Source of the DNA: Tetracentron sinense
Lineage: Eukaryota > Streptophyta > Magnoliopsida > Trochodendrales > Trochodendraceae
Assembly (NCBI GenBank): GCA_015143295.1
Contig: CM026563.1
Span: forward strand, 3,038,001-3,102,000
Direction: 5' to 3'
DNA: 64,000 bases
Below the pieces are notes generated by a model, which saw only the letters and a list, made by a program, of their open reading frames with translations, had not been told where the DNA came from and made no database searches. A program made the translations under genes and the position numbers. Below are positions 1 through 12,007 of the stretch, in pieces; the stretch's first letter is position 1; each line of letters opens with the position of its first letter.

Positions 1-1500
1 GGAAGGAAGTGAACGCGAAAACAGCAAGAAAGAAAGTAAGAAACCTAGACACCAAACACAAAAATAAAACTGCTAGAGATACCAATAGGAAAGAAACTCA
101 GACTGGAACATGAGGTCCCTAAGTCCTCAATTTCTTTATGAGTAGAACAACAAAACAAAATAAGTGCCTAATGCATGAACATATAAGAGAGCGAGAGTTT
201 GAGAGGTCATCAAAGGCTTGCAAGTTTCTCGCCTTCCAAATACTTCATGCTATGGTGCTCGGAAGAAACGATTAAATCACTCACTTGGGGTGTCCAAACT
301 CACTGAAGTCCCACAAGACAAGAATTCCCGAAAAAAAAGAGGGAAAGACCCACCACACACCTAGTCGAATGAGAAAGAATCCCTAAATATCATATGCAAA
401 AGGGCAATGCAACAACAAATGATTTTACCAATTCTACTGGTTGGAGGCATAGAAAGCAACGATTTGTCATCCTCTACCCTCTACTTTTCAAATGGTCAAT
501 TATAAGAATATCATCCAATGCTACTGTCCAAATGAAGAAAAATATATTGGATGGAACACCCTTGTTCCAAACAACCCAATAAGGAAAATGAAGAGCTGGA
601 CTTAATCGAGCCAAAATACAAATGATCTCAATGAAAATTGACCATTGTTGACCCTAGTATCTCTACTCAGGTTACACAAGGGTGAGACTTAAACGACACA
701 TTAATCTAAACATATCCTCTAACTCCCAATCGCCCAACCCTCTCCTAATCCTAGAACACCACACTCTCCCACCCGCTACTTTATCTATATAATCTGCGTA
801 GTCGAACGATCCACAGTTATCAAAAAGATGTTCCTATAATCATCTTTCAACCAAGATTGTCTACACTAGAGATCCTCCCAAAACCTAACCCAATTCCCAC
901 TCCCCACTGAGAACCTAATATTCTAAGAAAAATTCCCGCTCCCCACTAAGAACCGAATATTCTTTGAAAATACCAAAGCTCATCTCATGATACCTTTCAC
1001 TACCCTAACCCATGAGATCCCTTCACCTCTCTCAACTCCCAACAAGATTTGACCCCATACTTCACCGCTACCACTTCCCCAACAAAGTCCTGTTCACTTC
1101 CATAAGAGGTTTCAGGTTCAAACCAACTACTTTTCCAGGAGACACACCTACTCACAAGATACTAAATGGTATTTCATTTTCTCCACTTTCTGATTCCATA
1201 GGAAATCTCTTTGCATTCTCACCAACCTTTGTGCTACCGAACCAGATAAGGTCAACAGAGAGAAAATAGGTGGGTGAACTATTTAGAGTACTCTAACTAA
1301 TGTCACATTGCCTTCTTTGGAGAAAAAGGAGAGTTTCCACCTTGCTAACCTACTGGAAACCTGTCTATCACTTTATTCCAGACCACCTTAGATTTAACCT
1401 CGCTCCAAGAGCATTCCCAGATATTCCAAAGGGGGAGCGCCTCTTCGACACCCAAGACAAGCTGCCAGTTGTTCTAAATTTGGCACTTCACATGATTTTA
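1..1500 (-). mobile_element. 5'-truncated L1-type LINE relic (end of reverse transcriptase plus zf-RVT region)
   Basis: Read on the minus strand, the stretch gives LINE peptides in the expected order but in shifting frames with stops. Around 1200-1500 is the end of the reverse transcriptase, with the pieces SSPTYFLS and RMQRDFLWNQKVEKMKYHLV. Around 480-600 is the zf-RVT pattern VPSNIFFFIWTVALDDI followed by a CFLC segment. Around 190-280 is SIWKARNLQAFDDLSNSRS. This order is that of plant L1-clade ORF2 C-termini. The copy is clearly dead. Its 3' end lies beyond the left edge of the window. It lies downstream of the last visible exon of the APD-like gene, so it may sit in a later intron of that gene or after it. 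Confidence 0.75.
892..969. repeat. two-copy 39-bp tandem duplication inside the LINE relic
   Basis: The stretch starting AATTCCCACTCCCCACT at 892 is repeated from 931 with a few substitutions. It is a local duplication within the dead LINE. Confidence 0.7.
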
Positions 1501-4363
1501 CCTTTAAAATAAACTAAATTTGTACTCTCAATAAAGCAAAAACGTGGGGCAGCTGAACTGCCACATGAACTTCATAGTCTTGACCATTACAATTTGCATT
1601 CTCGATTTATAATCGTCGATATAATTTAATTAATCACTTATCTTATACAGATGTAGCACAGTGCTGCTATCTCCTTGCAAGAATAAACTATATCCATTTA
1701 CCTTCCTCTCTAAAAACCATGGTTTAGTTCAACGGTATAATTAATGGCAATTGTCCACTATTTGATACTGAATGAGTAGAATGCATGTGGATGATTAAAA
1801 CAACCAACTCAATGTCAATTAGACTGGTCTAGAAATGGCTTTTAAATGAAGGCAATGATGCTAGAGCCCTGGTGGTAATTTATTTATTTAGTTTTAATTG
1901 GTAAAAGAGGTACTCAAATGTATATAAGGGACAAGAACTGTGCAAAGGGGTTCACCAAGAAATGAACTCACCATCACAAAGAAGAGACCGAGGAAACAGA
2001 GAAAAGAGTTCTTTTACTTGTTAAAAAAAAGGTGTAGGAAGAAGAACCCCGGTGGCAAGTTATTATAGCACAAACTTAATGCTAGCTGCTGGATCTGCAC
2101 AAAATGATACCATAACAAGGTGTACAATTCCATTATTCCCATATTTAGTGGCTTGGATTGAAGAGGTATAATAACTTACACCCTAGGGCTATGACATCGG
2201 CACATTCCCACCTTCATAGTTTATATAAAGGAAGTGACTGCTTAGTGTTATGAGTTAACATATGGCCACAAGTTTCACAGATTATCGACCAAAATTTTGT
2301 AGCTCGCAATGTATTGTGATAGTTTGAGTTTTGACTCCTCATAGAAAATTCAATTACAAAATTTCACAGTTCAGTCTAAGTTTTTTTTTTTAAATTGACC
2401 AAGCTGTAATTTCCGACAAGATATTGTTATGAAACATATAAAAACCCAATTTTTTATTGATTAATGGTGTTAGATTGAGAATGACCATTCTACAAGGAAT
2501 CATGAATCAAATCTTCCAAATTTGGGATAAATTGACAACATTTGGCAATTATACTTCTTATTTGCCTTCTCATTATGTTGTTTCCATAGAATTAAGGCTA
2601 TTTAAAATTAAGAAACAGTTTTCAGATATATTTAGTGGGAAAAAAACATTGGGGAAATGAAGGATGAGTAAACCCTTACATATTTCTGTTTCAAAATGTT
2701 GATCGATTCGGTTCGCAATTATTTTGGTTCATTAATTACCAAATAATCAACCGAAATATTAGTTGAAAAAAATTACTTAGAATGTTTATGCACTCGAACA
2801 TGATTTATAGTCATATTACAACTTATGTGATTTTTAAATTCATATTTATTTTGATTGAAGCCATAATTTGTAAAAATAAAACAATTTTGGGAAAAAACTA
2901 ATCTCATGATTTGGCCACAGTACTACAACTACGTGCATCGACAAAAATATCACCCTCATGGCCATGATAGAGATGATGACTATATTTGTTAAAAGATATG
3001 ATTTGAATCCTAAAATTTAAATCAAATCTCAACCCCAAACAATATGAATCCTATTTCTAAATCCCTATTCAGAGGAATCTTGCAATTTTCCATTTGCATA
3101 TTACGGTCCATGATTTGAATCTTAAAACCTATCAAATCCACTTTGTTGAAAGATAAATCATTTCAAGTGAAAATATGAACACTAATTTCTTGGAAATTTG
3201 TGGATTTTTTTCAAATGAAAAATGGTGGCAAAGTGACTATTATTTGGGAGATGTATGAGCTGTTATCATAGGATTTCTACATTAGTAATGCATTTGGAAT
3301 TAAAAAAAATTCCCTTTTAAACAATTCAGTGCCTAACACGAACGTATGAACAATGTGATATTCGAAAAAATTTAGTGAACCATTCAAAGTAGACCAAAAT
3401 AAGAAAGGTTTACATATGCAAGATAATATAAAAGATGAAAGACTATTTGTCGATGGTATGAATCAAGTTTATTTACTTGCACTGTATGACTATTGGATAT
3501 CAAACATTGTATGAGTCTACTTTGGATGTTGGAGTATCATATATGCCCATCAGTGAGTAGTTTTGCCCCATAAACAGTCTACATATTGCATATGATTGGT
3601 TTTGTAGTAATTGGAGCTATGAGTGCGTAATCATGTCTCTTTAACATTTCCTGCAATATCCCTGTAAAAATTCGGTTTTTTCATAATTTTTTCCAATAAT
3701 TATGAAATATTACACCAAGGAAACAGCTGCAAAATTTCCTATTTCCTAAGTGTGAAATCTCAGGAACCAGTGCTAAAGAATGTGAAGTGCAATAAAAAAT
3801 TTTCCTCGAGTGTTTTAAGTAACTTGAGAAACTTTAGGTGGTCCACTGTAATCTCTCATTGAATGGTTGGGGCAATCCTCAGATCCTCTACTGAGCAGAA
3901 AACGTCACAAAGATCAATTCTGATGAAGCTAGATCAACAAAAGAAGCAGCAAAATGTGACCACAGGAAGAAACTAAAGGCTACAAAGAACTGCCTATATT
4001 ACTACTCCAGGTTTTGGTCGCTTTCTACTTTCTCATAAAATGATGGACATATCCCCCAAACGTCCAAGCAAAGTAGAACATAGGACAAAAACCAAAACTT
4101 CCCTCATTTCCCTATGAATTGGTAAAGGAATCAGCAAAAAACTGACCATACTAATGACTGAAATGAGGAAAAGGCAACTCTCTCTATGCACATCTTACCC
4201 TGCTACGCATTGCTGTCTTCATGCTCTTAATCAGATTGGTGTTCTAGTAAACTACAATATTACTTCTAAGTTTTAACTATAAACCCAAGGAAAAAGCATT
4301 ACATGAGCATAGAATGATCAGTTCAACAAAATCCAAGAGGACATTAAACATTTGCACAATTAC
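1501..4363. other. AT-rich non-coding sequence, probably intronic
   Basis: This 2.9-kb stretch has no convincing coding exon on either strand and no element that I recognise. I looked on the minus strand for the missing downstream exons of the APD-like gene (lumenal region, second membrane span, RING finger) and did not find them. It is therefore either a long intron of that gene or sequence beyond a truncated gene. Confidence 0.4.
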
Positions 4364-7139
4364 CTCCACCTCCTCCACGTTCAAGTTACCCACTGCAACA
4401 TAGTAGCTAGAAGACTTGAAAATTGCCTGTTTGATCGTACCATTTCCTGGGAAGGTAAAGTTGCTGACTTTAGTACGGCCTTACCAGTTACCACCGACAT
4501 AAAAAAGTATAATTTCCAACTTCAATCTTACCATGAATGATATTCCATGATAAAGTGGTATTAGGATATGATGGGTCGTCAATCCATTCGATAAGGCTTT
4601 CTCTATCTGCAAGTTCAGACTAAAATTGAGGACAAAGACACAAATAAAATACAACTGCTTGAGAGATGTTTATATAAATATAGAAAGGACCTCCAACAAC
4701 CTATAATATTCTAACTGTATGGATGTTAAAATGTATAATTGTCGCAAGCATGCTAGAAGTACATTCATGACACCATAGAAATATAGAATACTACTAATGT
4801 AAATGTTTGCAGGAACGAGCTGAGACCTGAATGAGGAGATGAAATCCTTTAGGTAAGACAGAAGCACAAGTGATGATAATTACAATAACAAGAACCTAAA
4901 TTCTGGGTCCTGTTTGAAATCACAGGTGTGTGTTTTGAAGGATGGGCTCATGTTTCACTATTCCTCAACAGGAGAATTTGTAAGCTTCCTGATGAGGCCA
5001 TCTGATGCTTTGATCAGAAACTTCTGATTCTATGAGAGAAAGAAAAAAAACAAAAAAAAAATCTTCAAAAGACACGAAATGCCCATTTTCCAAAGTAGCA
5101 ATATAACATGGATGCATAATTAGGTCAAGCCAGAAATTTCAACCACAAACCTTCATAGGTTCAATTAAAAAAAATACAAAAAAAAAGTTTCCAATAAATA
5201 ACCAATCCACTCAGCAGTAGATGCATGTAGTATCAAAGTTATCCCTGTTCTGTTCTAGCAGGTAAGACTATAGCTGAACTATGAACGAGAGAAGTTGTTT
5301 ACTATGGAGAGAAGTGGTTTTCTTTGGGAATAGGAGGCAGCCAATGCTTCTTTCAAAACTAGGAAGCAGTAACAGCTAAGAAGCGCTGGTATAATATTGC
5401 ATAGTGAACTAAACAAATGTGTTTCTAGTGTTGAAGTCTAATTTGTTAACATTGTGTACCGAAAAAACATAAATTTATAGCAATATATAATATCTACAAA
5501 ACAATAAAACCTACAATGCATAATTTCCGGGCAAAAGACTGGAATAGCCAGATACATAGTAGCAGTAGTCATGTGGGGAAGAAGGTTTGGAAACAGAAGT
5601 GTAATCGGGAGCATGAAAGAGATTCCAAATCAGGAGTGGCACCTATAGATATTTCCAAAGCATAAAAGTTAAAGACAATTTTTACAATAACATAAGAAGA
5701 AAAGAGATTCAATTATGAAAATCACATAAATATATAGGCTTGGAGGTGCCAAGTTCCATTGTCATGCCTGACGCTTATTGATCGTAAATTGAAACACGTC
5801 TAAGTAGCATGTTCTAACCAACATAAAGATTGATGCTTTCTTTCTTAGCTATAGACAAATTAATTTTATCCTCTGAATCCTTCATTTCTTGTACATGGAA
5901 AATAACTAATATTGAACTGTTCAGTTTCAAGGATTGTTAAAGAGAAACATTAGTTTTGAATGATTTTAGATTCTGGAAACTTGTTAAAGATCTTGTAGAC
6001 TTGAAAATTTCAATATGTGAATTATATGGATGCGCAGATAATAGAGGAATAAATAACCCCACCAAAATTTTCTGCTAGGGAAGTTTGAATTTACCTTGGG
6101 CAATTACGAGGGATATAGGCGAGGAGCTCTGAGATTTCACACTGTACGTTATCTCCACTTGAGATCCCACATTCAGAAAATATATCCATTCCTGAATCAG
6201 AAGAAGGAATTTAATTCGACCTCATCAACCATAACATCTAAAAGTTCAAGTAAAGGTAAAGTAAGCTCACGTTTGCAACTTTAAAGAACACGATATGGAG
6301 GGCAATGAAAGAAACAGATTGAGCGAAAAAGAGAGAGCAGTTGGTGGGAAAAGGTCTTGCCTTGTGAACATTAGCTGGTATAGACACATTGTGAGTTTCA
6401 GACCAAGTGGTCTCAACATCAAGAGGAGGAGGTTTATAAAATCCATATAAAATCGGCCCCGGATTTGGGTCGGTGACTTCTTGCACCTGGTATAAACCAA
6501 ACCAAATTATCACATAATAACAACAACATGTTCCGACGAGAAGAAGATGAGATGCGGCAAATCACCTTAAGATACTGCACAAATAATGAGTTAGCTTGTA
6601 AGAGACGGGAACAATTCGGGCCCAACCGTAAATCGACAGATCCGTAAAAGCCCAGGATCAGAGTCATTGATGCTGCTGTGAGAAAAATCAGAAATCCACG
6701 ACCAAACCAAACCAAATTAAACAACTTCAATCCATGAACAAGCGCAATTAACATTCAATACACACAACAAAAACATCAAAATTCAAAATTCATTAAAAAA
6801 ATGGAAATCAATACAGTCATCAACAACATATCAATTATAACGAGACATACCGAAGAACCAAAACATGACGAGCACAACAGGGCATGACCAGGCCTCATCT
6901 CTTATCTCGGTCGACGCGTCGGAAATTGAGATGTTTACGTGGTAAGAAACACTCGTCTGCTGCTGCTGCTGCTGAGCTTGATGGTGATCGTGTTCCTCCT
7001 CCTGGACCTGCGAAGACGATGGTAACGAAGAAGAGGATGGCGATGTAACAGCATTTGAAGGACCGCCATTGATGGAGGCTGATGAAGAAGAAGAAGAAGA
7101 GGATTCTGGTGCGGGTGAACTGTGAACTGGTTCTTCCAT
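4364..7139 (-). CDS. APD1-like membrane RING E3 ubiquitin ligase, 5' six exons only (partial)
   Basis: Six minus-strand exons (7139-6851, 6672-6566, 6486-6361, 6191-6095, 4606-4532, 4446-4364) give 259 codons in continuous phase. The product starts with an acidic Ser- and Gln-rich tail, then SYHVNISISDASTEIRDEAW, a membrane span at about residues 85-106, and conserved blocks including GSVDLRLGPNCSRLLQAN, GPILYGFYKPPPLDVE, EWIYFLNVGSQVEITYSVKS and SSYYVAVGNLNVEEVE. These match the plant ABERRANT POLLEN DEVELOPMENT 1-4 family: endomembrane proteins with a C-terminal RING finger that act as E3 ligases in pollen development. The second span and the RING finger are missing from the window. The intron after exon 3 uses a GC donor (AAG|GCAAGA), and the exon 2 acceptor is a CAGCAG tandem. 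A LINE relic lies downstream. Family assignment is strong; whether the gene is whole is open. Confidence 0.85.
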
Positions 7140-7246
7140 CCTGCCAAACCAAATCGAGAGATCGAGAGAGAAATCGAAACAGTGAGAAAAAAAAAAGGAG
7201 ATGATAAGAGTGTAGAAAAAGAAGTTAACAGGTCAACTCAAACTCA

Positions 7247-7260
7247 AACCCTAACCCTAA
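7247..7260. promoter_or_regulatory. telobox-like motif upstream of the APD-like gene
   Basis: AACCCTAACCCTAA lies about 110 bp upstream of the APD-like start codon. Teloboxes of this kind are common in 5' regions of plant housekeeping and translation-related genes, where they bind telomere-repeat-binding factors. Function here is inferred from motif and position only. Confidence 0.4.
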
Positions 7261-7566
7261 CATACTTTCGTTTTTTCTTGTGAAGTGGCCATTAACAGTA
7301 CAAAGGCGGGGGGGTTGAGAATGTGAGATACACCAAGCAGTCGTCTTGTTCCTTTTTCTTCTGAATGGTAGTTGGGTGAACGACAGTTAGGCCTCTTATT
7401 TATCTTTCCTGTATTACAGTGTAACGGCCCGTTTCTCTTTTCTTTTACCTTTTCTCTTTTCCACCGTATTGAAATCATTTTGCCTCGCTTCCTATGGGCT
7501 GTGTTTTGGTAGTCGGTTGAATGGGATCGGGTTAGGTTCCTATTCGTTTCGAAAAATGCCGCCTTT

Positions 7567-7583
7567 AACCCTAACCCTAACCC
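7567..7583. repeat. short interstitial telomere-like repeat
   Basis: About two and a half CCCTAA units lie roughly 430 bp upstream of the APD-like gene. They may be a second telobox or a small interstitial telomeric tract. Confidence 0.45.
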
Positions 7584-7683
7584 AACCTATAATTGGGGGA
7601 GAAGATGAATATGGACAAGTGGTTGGTGGAAGGTGAGGGTAGGGGTTGACTGTGAGTGCGACTAGCACTCCTCAAATAATAAA

Positions 7684-7988
7684 CCCTACTCAACCCAATA
7701 TGAGCCGAGCTGAGTTTGAGCTTGGCTAGAGCTTAATCTGAGCTCAAATGTTCAGGAATGAGCTTGACTTGAGACAAACTTGATCGAGCCCAACTCGATC
7801 TTGATTCAAGCTGAATCAAGTTTGATTCACAATATTATTTTGTTTAATTTTATATTATTCTAATAAAATACATTTATTTAAAGTAAATTACTGTAGAAGA
7901 AACAAAAAAATACATTTTATATACAAAAATGAGATTTAGGGGTAGTCCTTCAGCCCAAATAGTAGATAGTGAGGCTTTTGCTTTTAAC

Positions 7989-8019
<31 letters not shown>

Positions 8020-8360
8020 ATCTTAATTAAAATTATTTATTAAAAAATAAAAATTATTATTGGCAACAATAAAGAAAGTTTGAAGTATTGTTTTGTATTA
8101 ACATAAATAATGTTATAAAAAATATAGTATATATATAGTATTTCAAATTGAGCCGAACTGAGACCTAAATGAGCCGATCCAAAGCAAATTGTATCTGGCT
8201 TAAGCCAATCCAAAGCAAATTGTATCTAGCTTGAGTTTGGCTTGTTTAAACATTCGAGCTCAAATAAAATGCTTGGCTTGATTCGTTTGATCCTGAAATG
8301 CCATCTTGGGCTTGGCTTGAATGAATTGAGCTAACTAGCCACCTTGACTTGAGGGCAACC
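7684..8360. repeat. degenerate foldback repeat built from AGCTCGA/GAGCCGA words
   Basis: Both flanks are built of variants of GAGCCGAGCTGAG, AGCTTGA and CAAGCC, in opposite orientation at the two ends, around an AT-rich core with an (ATT)n run at 7992-8019. The plan matches the elements at 11011, 36622, 51887 and 55078. It is probably a non-autonomous DNA element with subterminal repeats. I could not define a target duplication. Confidence 0.45.
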
Positions 8361-9027
8361 CTAATTTGAACCCACTCGTCTCTCCTATTTAAAATAAGTA
8401 CTTGAAATAAAATGTCAATATAATGTTATTACAATATATTAAATATTGGAAGAATATATTTTTTAAAATTATAATAATATATAAAATTAAGCATTAACAA
8501 TCGGAGGATGCAGTTGACAATTTTATTTTGAAATTTGAATCAGTGTCCTTCGGTTGAAAAGCATAAAATAGAGAGAGGGGAGAAGGAGTGGACATGAATC
8601 AATGTTATCTTAGAAAGCTCATCCACTTGGACACAAAGATAAAGGGGGTTGTCAATGAAATTTAGGGGTGTGAGTGGAAAAATCACACATAAAAATAAAT
8701 AAAAGAGATGAAAGGGGTAGAGGTGAACAGAAATCTCCCATCAATTTTTTCGTGTATCTATAAACCTATATAAAAAATGGAGCTAAGCGGCTTTTGAATA
8801 ACAGATGTTGAAGTGTCCCCTCTTGTGCAACTCTTAGGATTTCCGAATTTATCCCCAAAAAATTCCCAAGTAGTTGTCTGTCTCGTAACATTCTCTTCTA
8901 CTCTTGACAATGAGATCTTTTGATTTCTAGAATTTCCCTTCCTAAAATTATTCTACATGTCTCTTCTCCAACATCTATTTACTTCTCTACGATATCCTGT
9001 CATTACACATATATCCTCTTACCTATG
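8361..9027. other. intergenic sequence with nothing recognised
   Basis: AT-rich spacer. I see no exon, RNA gene or bounded repeat. Confidence 0.4.
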
Positions 9028-9334
9028 GGAAACTGGGCAGAGCTAGAATTTTATTGTAGGGGGCTAACAATGGGGTGCGGAGGGTTTGGGAGCACGGACC
9101 CCTTTTTTAGAGGGCCAAGTTCGTTGGCTATCTCATTCGTTTGTAAATAATTTTTTCTAAAATTTAAGGGCATAAGTTCCTCTTTCTCGTGACTATATCA
9201 TTTTAAATTAAATAATATAAGTATAACATGCTTATGCCTCTTAAATTAAATGATAATCAAGTATAAATTTAGTTTCTCCTAAAAAGTCTAGGGAGGGTAA
9301 AGCCCCCTGCCCCTGCTCCCGGGCTATGCCTCTA
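9028..9334. mobile_element. degenerate miniature element related to the hAT-like element at 48932
   Basis: The left end reads GGGCAGAGCTAGAATTTTA followed by GGGGGC. The right end reads GCCCCCTGCCCCTG and then GGGCTATGCCTCT. These resemble the ends of the element at 48932-51329 (CAGGGGCAGAGCCAAG at one side, GGCCCCCC and CTTGGCTCC at the other). No target duplication is visible, so the boundaries are approximate. Confidence 0.4.
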
Positions 9335-9397
9335 TTAATACTACATAATTTGTCTTTCAAACCTTTAGGGGGGCTTCAGCCCCTGACCCCATGTGGC

Positions 9398-9724
9398 CAC
9401 TACAAAATTAAAGGCCTTTGACGATAGAATTTTTGCGACAATTAGATAAAATCGTTGCCGAAACGCATATATGGAGGCGGTTATATAAAACCGCCACTGA
9501 ATACAGCTCTCGACACTAGATTAGAGGCGGTTTCTGAAAAACCATATTTGAATACAACTATATTAATGACGGTTTCATAAAAATCGTCGTTGTTACCAAA
9601 GTATTGATGTCGGGAGCTATATTCGACGATTGTTTTATATAATCGTCTTTATATATGCGTTTCGACAGCGGTTTATCTAACCATTGCTAAAATTATGCCG
9701 CTAAAGGCCTTTAATTTTATAGTG
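9398..9724. mobile_element. CACTA-type foldback miniature element
   Basis: The left end CACTACAAAATTAAAGGCC is the near-exact reverse complement of the right end, which read inward is CACTATAAAATTAAAGGCC. Inside, the two halves stay complementary for most of their length (for example the word CGAAACGCATATAT on both arms), so the whole 327 bp can fold into one stem. CACTA termini point to the En/Spm superfamily. The expected 3-bp target duplication is not evident (GGC on the left, AGA on the right). There is no coding capacity. Confidence 0.7.
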
Positions 9725-9785
9725 AGAATCGTGTTATCTTAGAAGTGTGACATTCATAACATTAAATAGTTGCACTACGAGTTTG

Positions 9786-10470
9786 TTTTTTTTTTTTAGT
9801 TGAAGAGAAGTTTAATAGAAACAACTGACAAAAAAAAACAAAGCAACCATACAACCAAAAACAAACTACAGAACATCTTCTCCATTTGAGATGCCTGGAT
9901 CAAAAGGAAAGACCCACCCGAGATCTAGCATGACTTGAGGGAGGTTGGAGGGGAGTTCCCATTTTGGTAACAGATGCTCGGAGCACACACCTGGCTAGGT
10001 GATGGGCCTCACTGTTGCCTTCTCGACGAATGTGAGTGGATTTGCTATTTTCAAAAAGTAGATAGTATGAGCTGGTCGTCCTTCATGATAGAGAGAGTGC
10101 TGGAAGGGATAGAATTGCTCATTCATTTGAGGAAATTGATCAAGATCAGGGAGTCTGATTCCAATCAAATCTTGTTCCAACCTTCTCTTTGGCAAGCACA
10201 ACACTCAACCATAGAGCATTGGTTTTGACAGAATCAACATTTGCCCCATGAATGATCTTTGAAGTGTTCTCGATCTTCTTGCCCCAACAGTCTTGAACCA
10301 CTACAGCGGCATAGGTCTTGTTAAAGGCCTCATTTGTTGCTCCATCACAATTTATTTTTAGCCAACCAGGGGCAGGAAGAATCCATTCGGAGAGCCTAAT
10401 AGGGGAAGCTTGAGGGGGGATGATGATTCGGTCAGGAGGGTAACAGAGATATCTGTAGCCCATACTGAGG
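9786..10470 (-). mobile_element. 5'-truncated non-LTR retroelement with RNase H-like domain
   Basis: Minus-strand reading from 10463 gives an RNase H-like (RVT_3) stretch containing APGWLKINCDGATNEAFNKT and then SKIIHGANVDSVKTNALWL, with WLESDSL following in another frame. This is the pattern of RNase H domains at the C-terminus of plant non-LTR retroelements and related degenerate proteins. A T-run at 9788-9800 on the plus strand is the expected poly(A) tail of a minus-strand insertion. Stops and frame changes show it is not functional. Confidence 0.65.
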
Positions 10471-10479
10471 TACTATGGG

Positions 10480-11010
10480 TTGGGAACTATACAGAACCCT
10501 AAATATAGGGTACATGGGATTTTGGAGACTAAGTTTGTTTTGTACTTTTGTTCAACTTAACTCTTAATCTATACCTATCTAATTCTTAAGGGCAAGGCTT
10601 GAACCTATCTAATTTAAGCACTTCAAGGCTAGGGTATCACTTTTATAAATAAGGATAGGGCTGGCTGTTGGCATTTGAGAGCCCTAGTCTAGAGTAATTT
10701 ACAGTTGCAAGCTAGGGTAGTTGCGTTAGTTGCATTGACGCGATACATGTCCAATATGTCGTTAGTCTTTTGTAGTTTTTTAATAGAGGAGTGCTAGCCA
10801 CAGTCGCATTTAATCCAAACATTTCCATCCAGACACAAGAGTAGCAATAACAAGTGGAGATATTTAATACTTTTACATATTAAAAAAATATAAAATTGGA
10901 AGTGTTTGACATTTGTAGCCACCAAGTTGCATCTTTAGAAGATTTGTGATTGAGGTTAACAAAATCCTTAAGTCAATTTTTTTTTCAAAAAACGCAAAGT
11001 GGGTGCAACT
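10480..11010. other. intergenic sequence with nothing recognised
   Basis: Spacer without a supportable exon or bounded repeat. Confidence 0.35.
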
Positions 11011-11415
11011 AGGGGTGTATTCGAGCTGGGCTTGGCCTTGCTCAACTCAGTTTGAAAATTTTTCATCTATGTTCGAGCTCGGTTTGGCTCGAATCTACTC
11101 AGCTAGGCTCGAACTGACCTCGGCTTAGCTTGAGGTCGGATTAAATTATTACAAATTATTTTGAAGTAAAAATAATAATAAATTTTATTATCTATATAAA
11201 AATATATTTAATAATTATATTATATATATATATATATATATAATAATATTTTTTTATATAATATTCAAACCGAGCCGAGTCGAATCAAACAACCTTGGCT
11301 CGAGCTTGACTTGAATACGTTTTCAAATTCAAAATATAGCTCGGCTCGATCGAGCTTATTTTTTGAACTCAAGCCGAGTTTGATTGGACCGAGCCGAGCT
11401 GAGCTGGACTTGGAG
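11011..11415. repeat. foldback element, AGCTCG-word family (copy 2)
   Basis: It begins AGGGGTGTATTCGAGC and carries repeated GAGCTCGG and GGCTCGA words. Its AT-rich core includes a (TA)n run at about 11219-11242. It ends in inverted words such as CGAGCCGAGCTGAG. The opening matches the termini of the copies at 36622 and 51887. Confidence 0.5.
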
Positions 11416-11896
11416 CTAGCTTACAACACGTGCTGTTACCTTACAACACGGAAATGTTTTGACACTTGTTGCAAACATCTTGCGTCTTGGGAACACTTTG
11501 ATTAGGGTAGCATTTCTGCTCTGAATACGTTTTTTCTTAAAAAATAGTTAATATTAGTATTAACCGTGGTGTTTGACGATGATCAATTAAAGTTAATCTG
11601 CTTCGGTGGGACTTAACTTGACGGGTTACAACCATGGATGAACATCGCCCCTTTGACAGGTTGTCTTAATGATTCAAGTTATGAAATTACATAAATACCC
11701 AAGCAAAACCAAGTCTATTCTTCATGGAAAGTTGGCCATTTGAAAGATTGTTCAGGAGAATACAGTAACTAAATATCACACGTCATACGCACACGGTTCA
11801 TTCAAGAAACAAACCGGCGAAGAAGAAAGGCCCCTTTCCCATCTCTCTCTCTTTCTTGTTTTCAAAGGCTCTTCAAGAAAGAGAAAACCAGATCAG

Positions 11897-11920
11897 ATGA
11901 CGAATCTGAATCTCCTTTGA
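11897..11920 (+). other. short upstream ORF in the presumed 5' UTR of the LMBR1-like gene
   Basis: A seven-codon ORF (MTNLNLL, stop TGA) lies 87 bp before the LMBR1-like start codon, in a pyrimidine- and GAA-rich leader typical of a plant 5' UTR. If it is transcribed it could dampen translation. That is inference only. Confidence 0.35.
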
Positions 11921-12007
11921 TTTATCCTCCATTGAAGAAGAAGAAGAAGAAGAGCAACAGAAACATTTCCATCAGTCGATCGATAGATCGATTCGAGAAC
12001 TCGAATA

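Noticed and set aside
6096-6284. Plus-strand ORF over the APD-like exon
   Set aside because: Antisense shadow of a real minus-strand exon.
7247-7583. Chromosome-end signal
   Set aside because: Only two to three telomere units at each place, flanked by unique genic DNA; these are teloboxes or short interstitial tracts.
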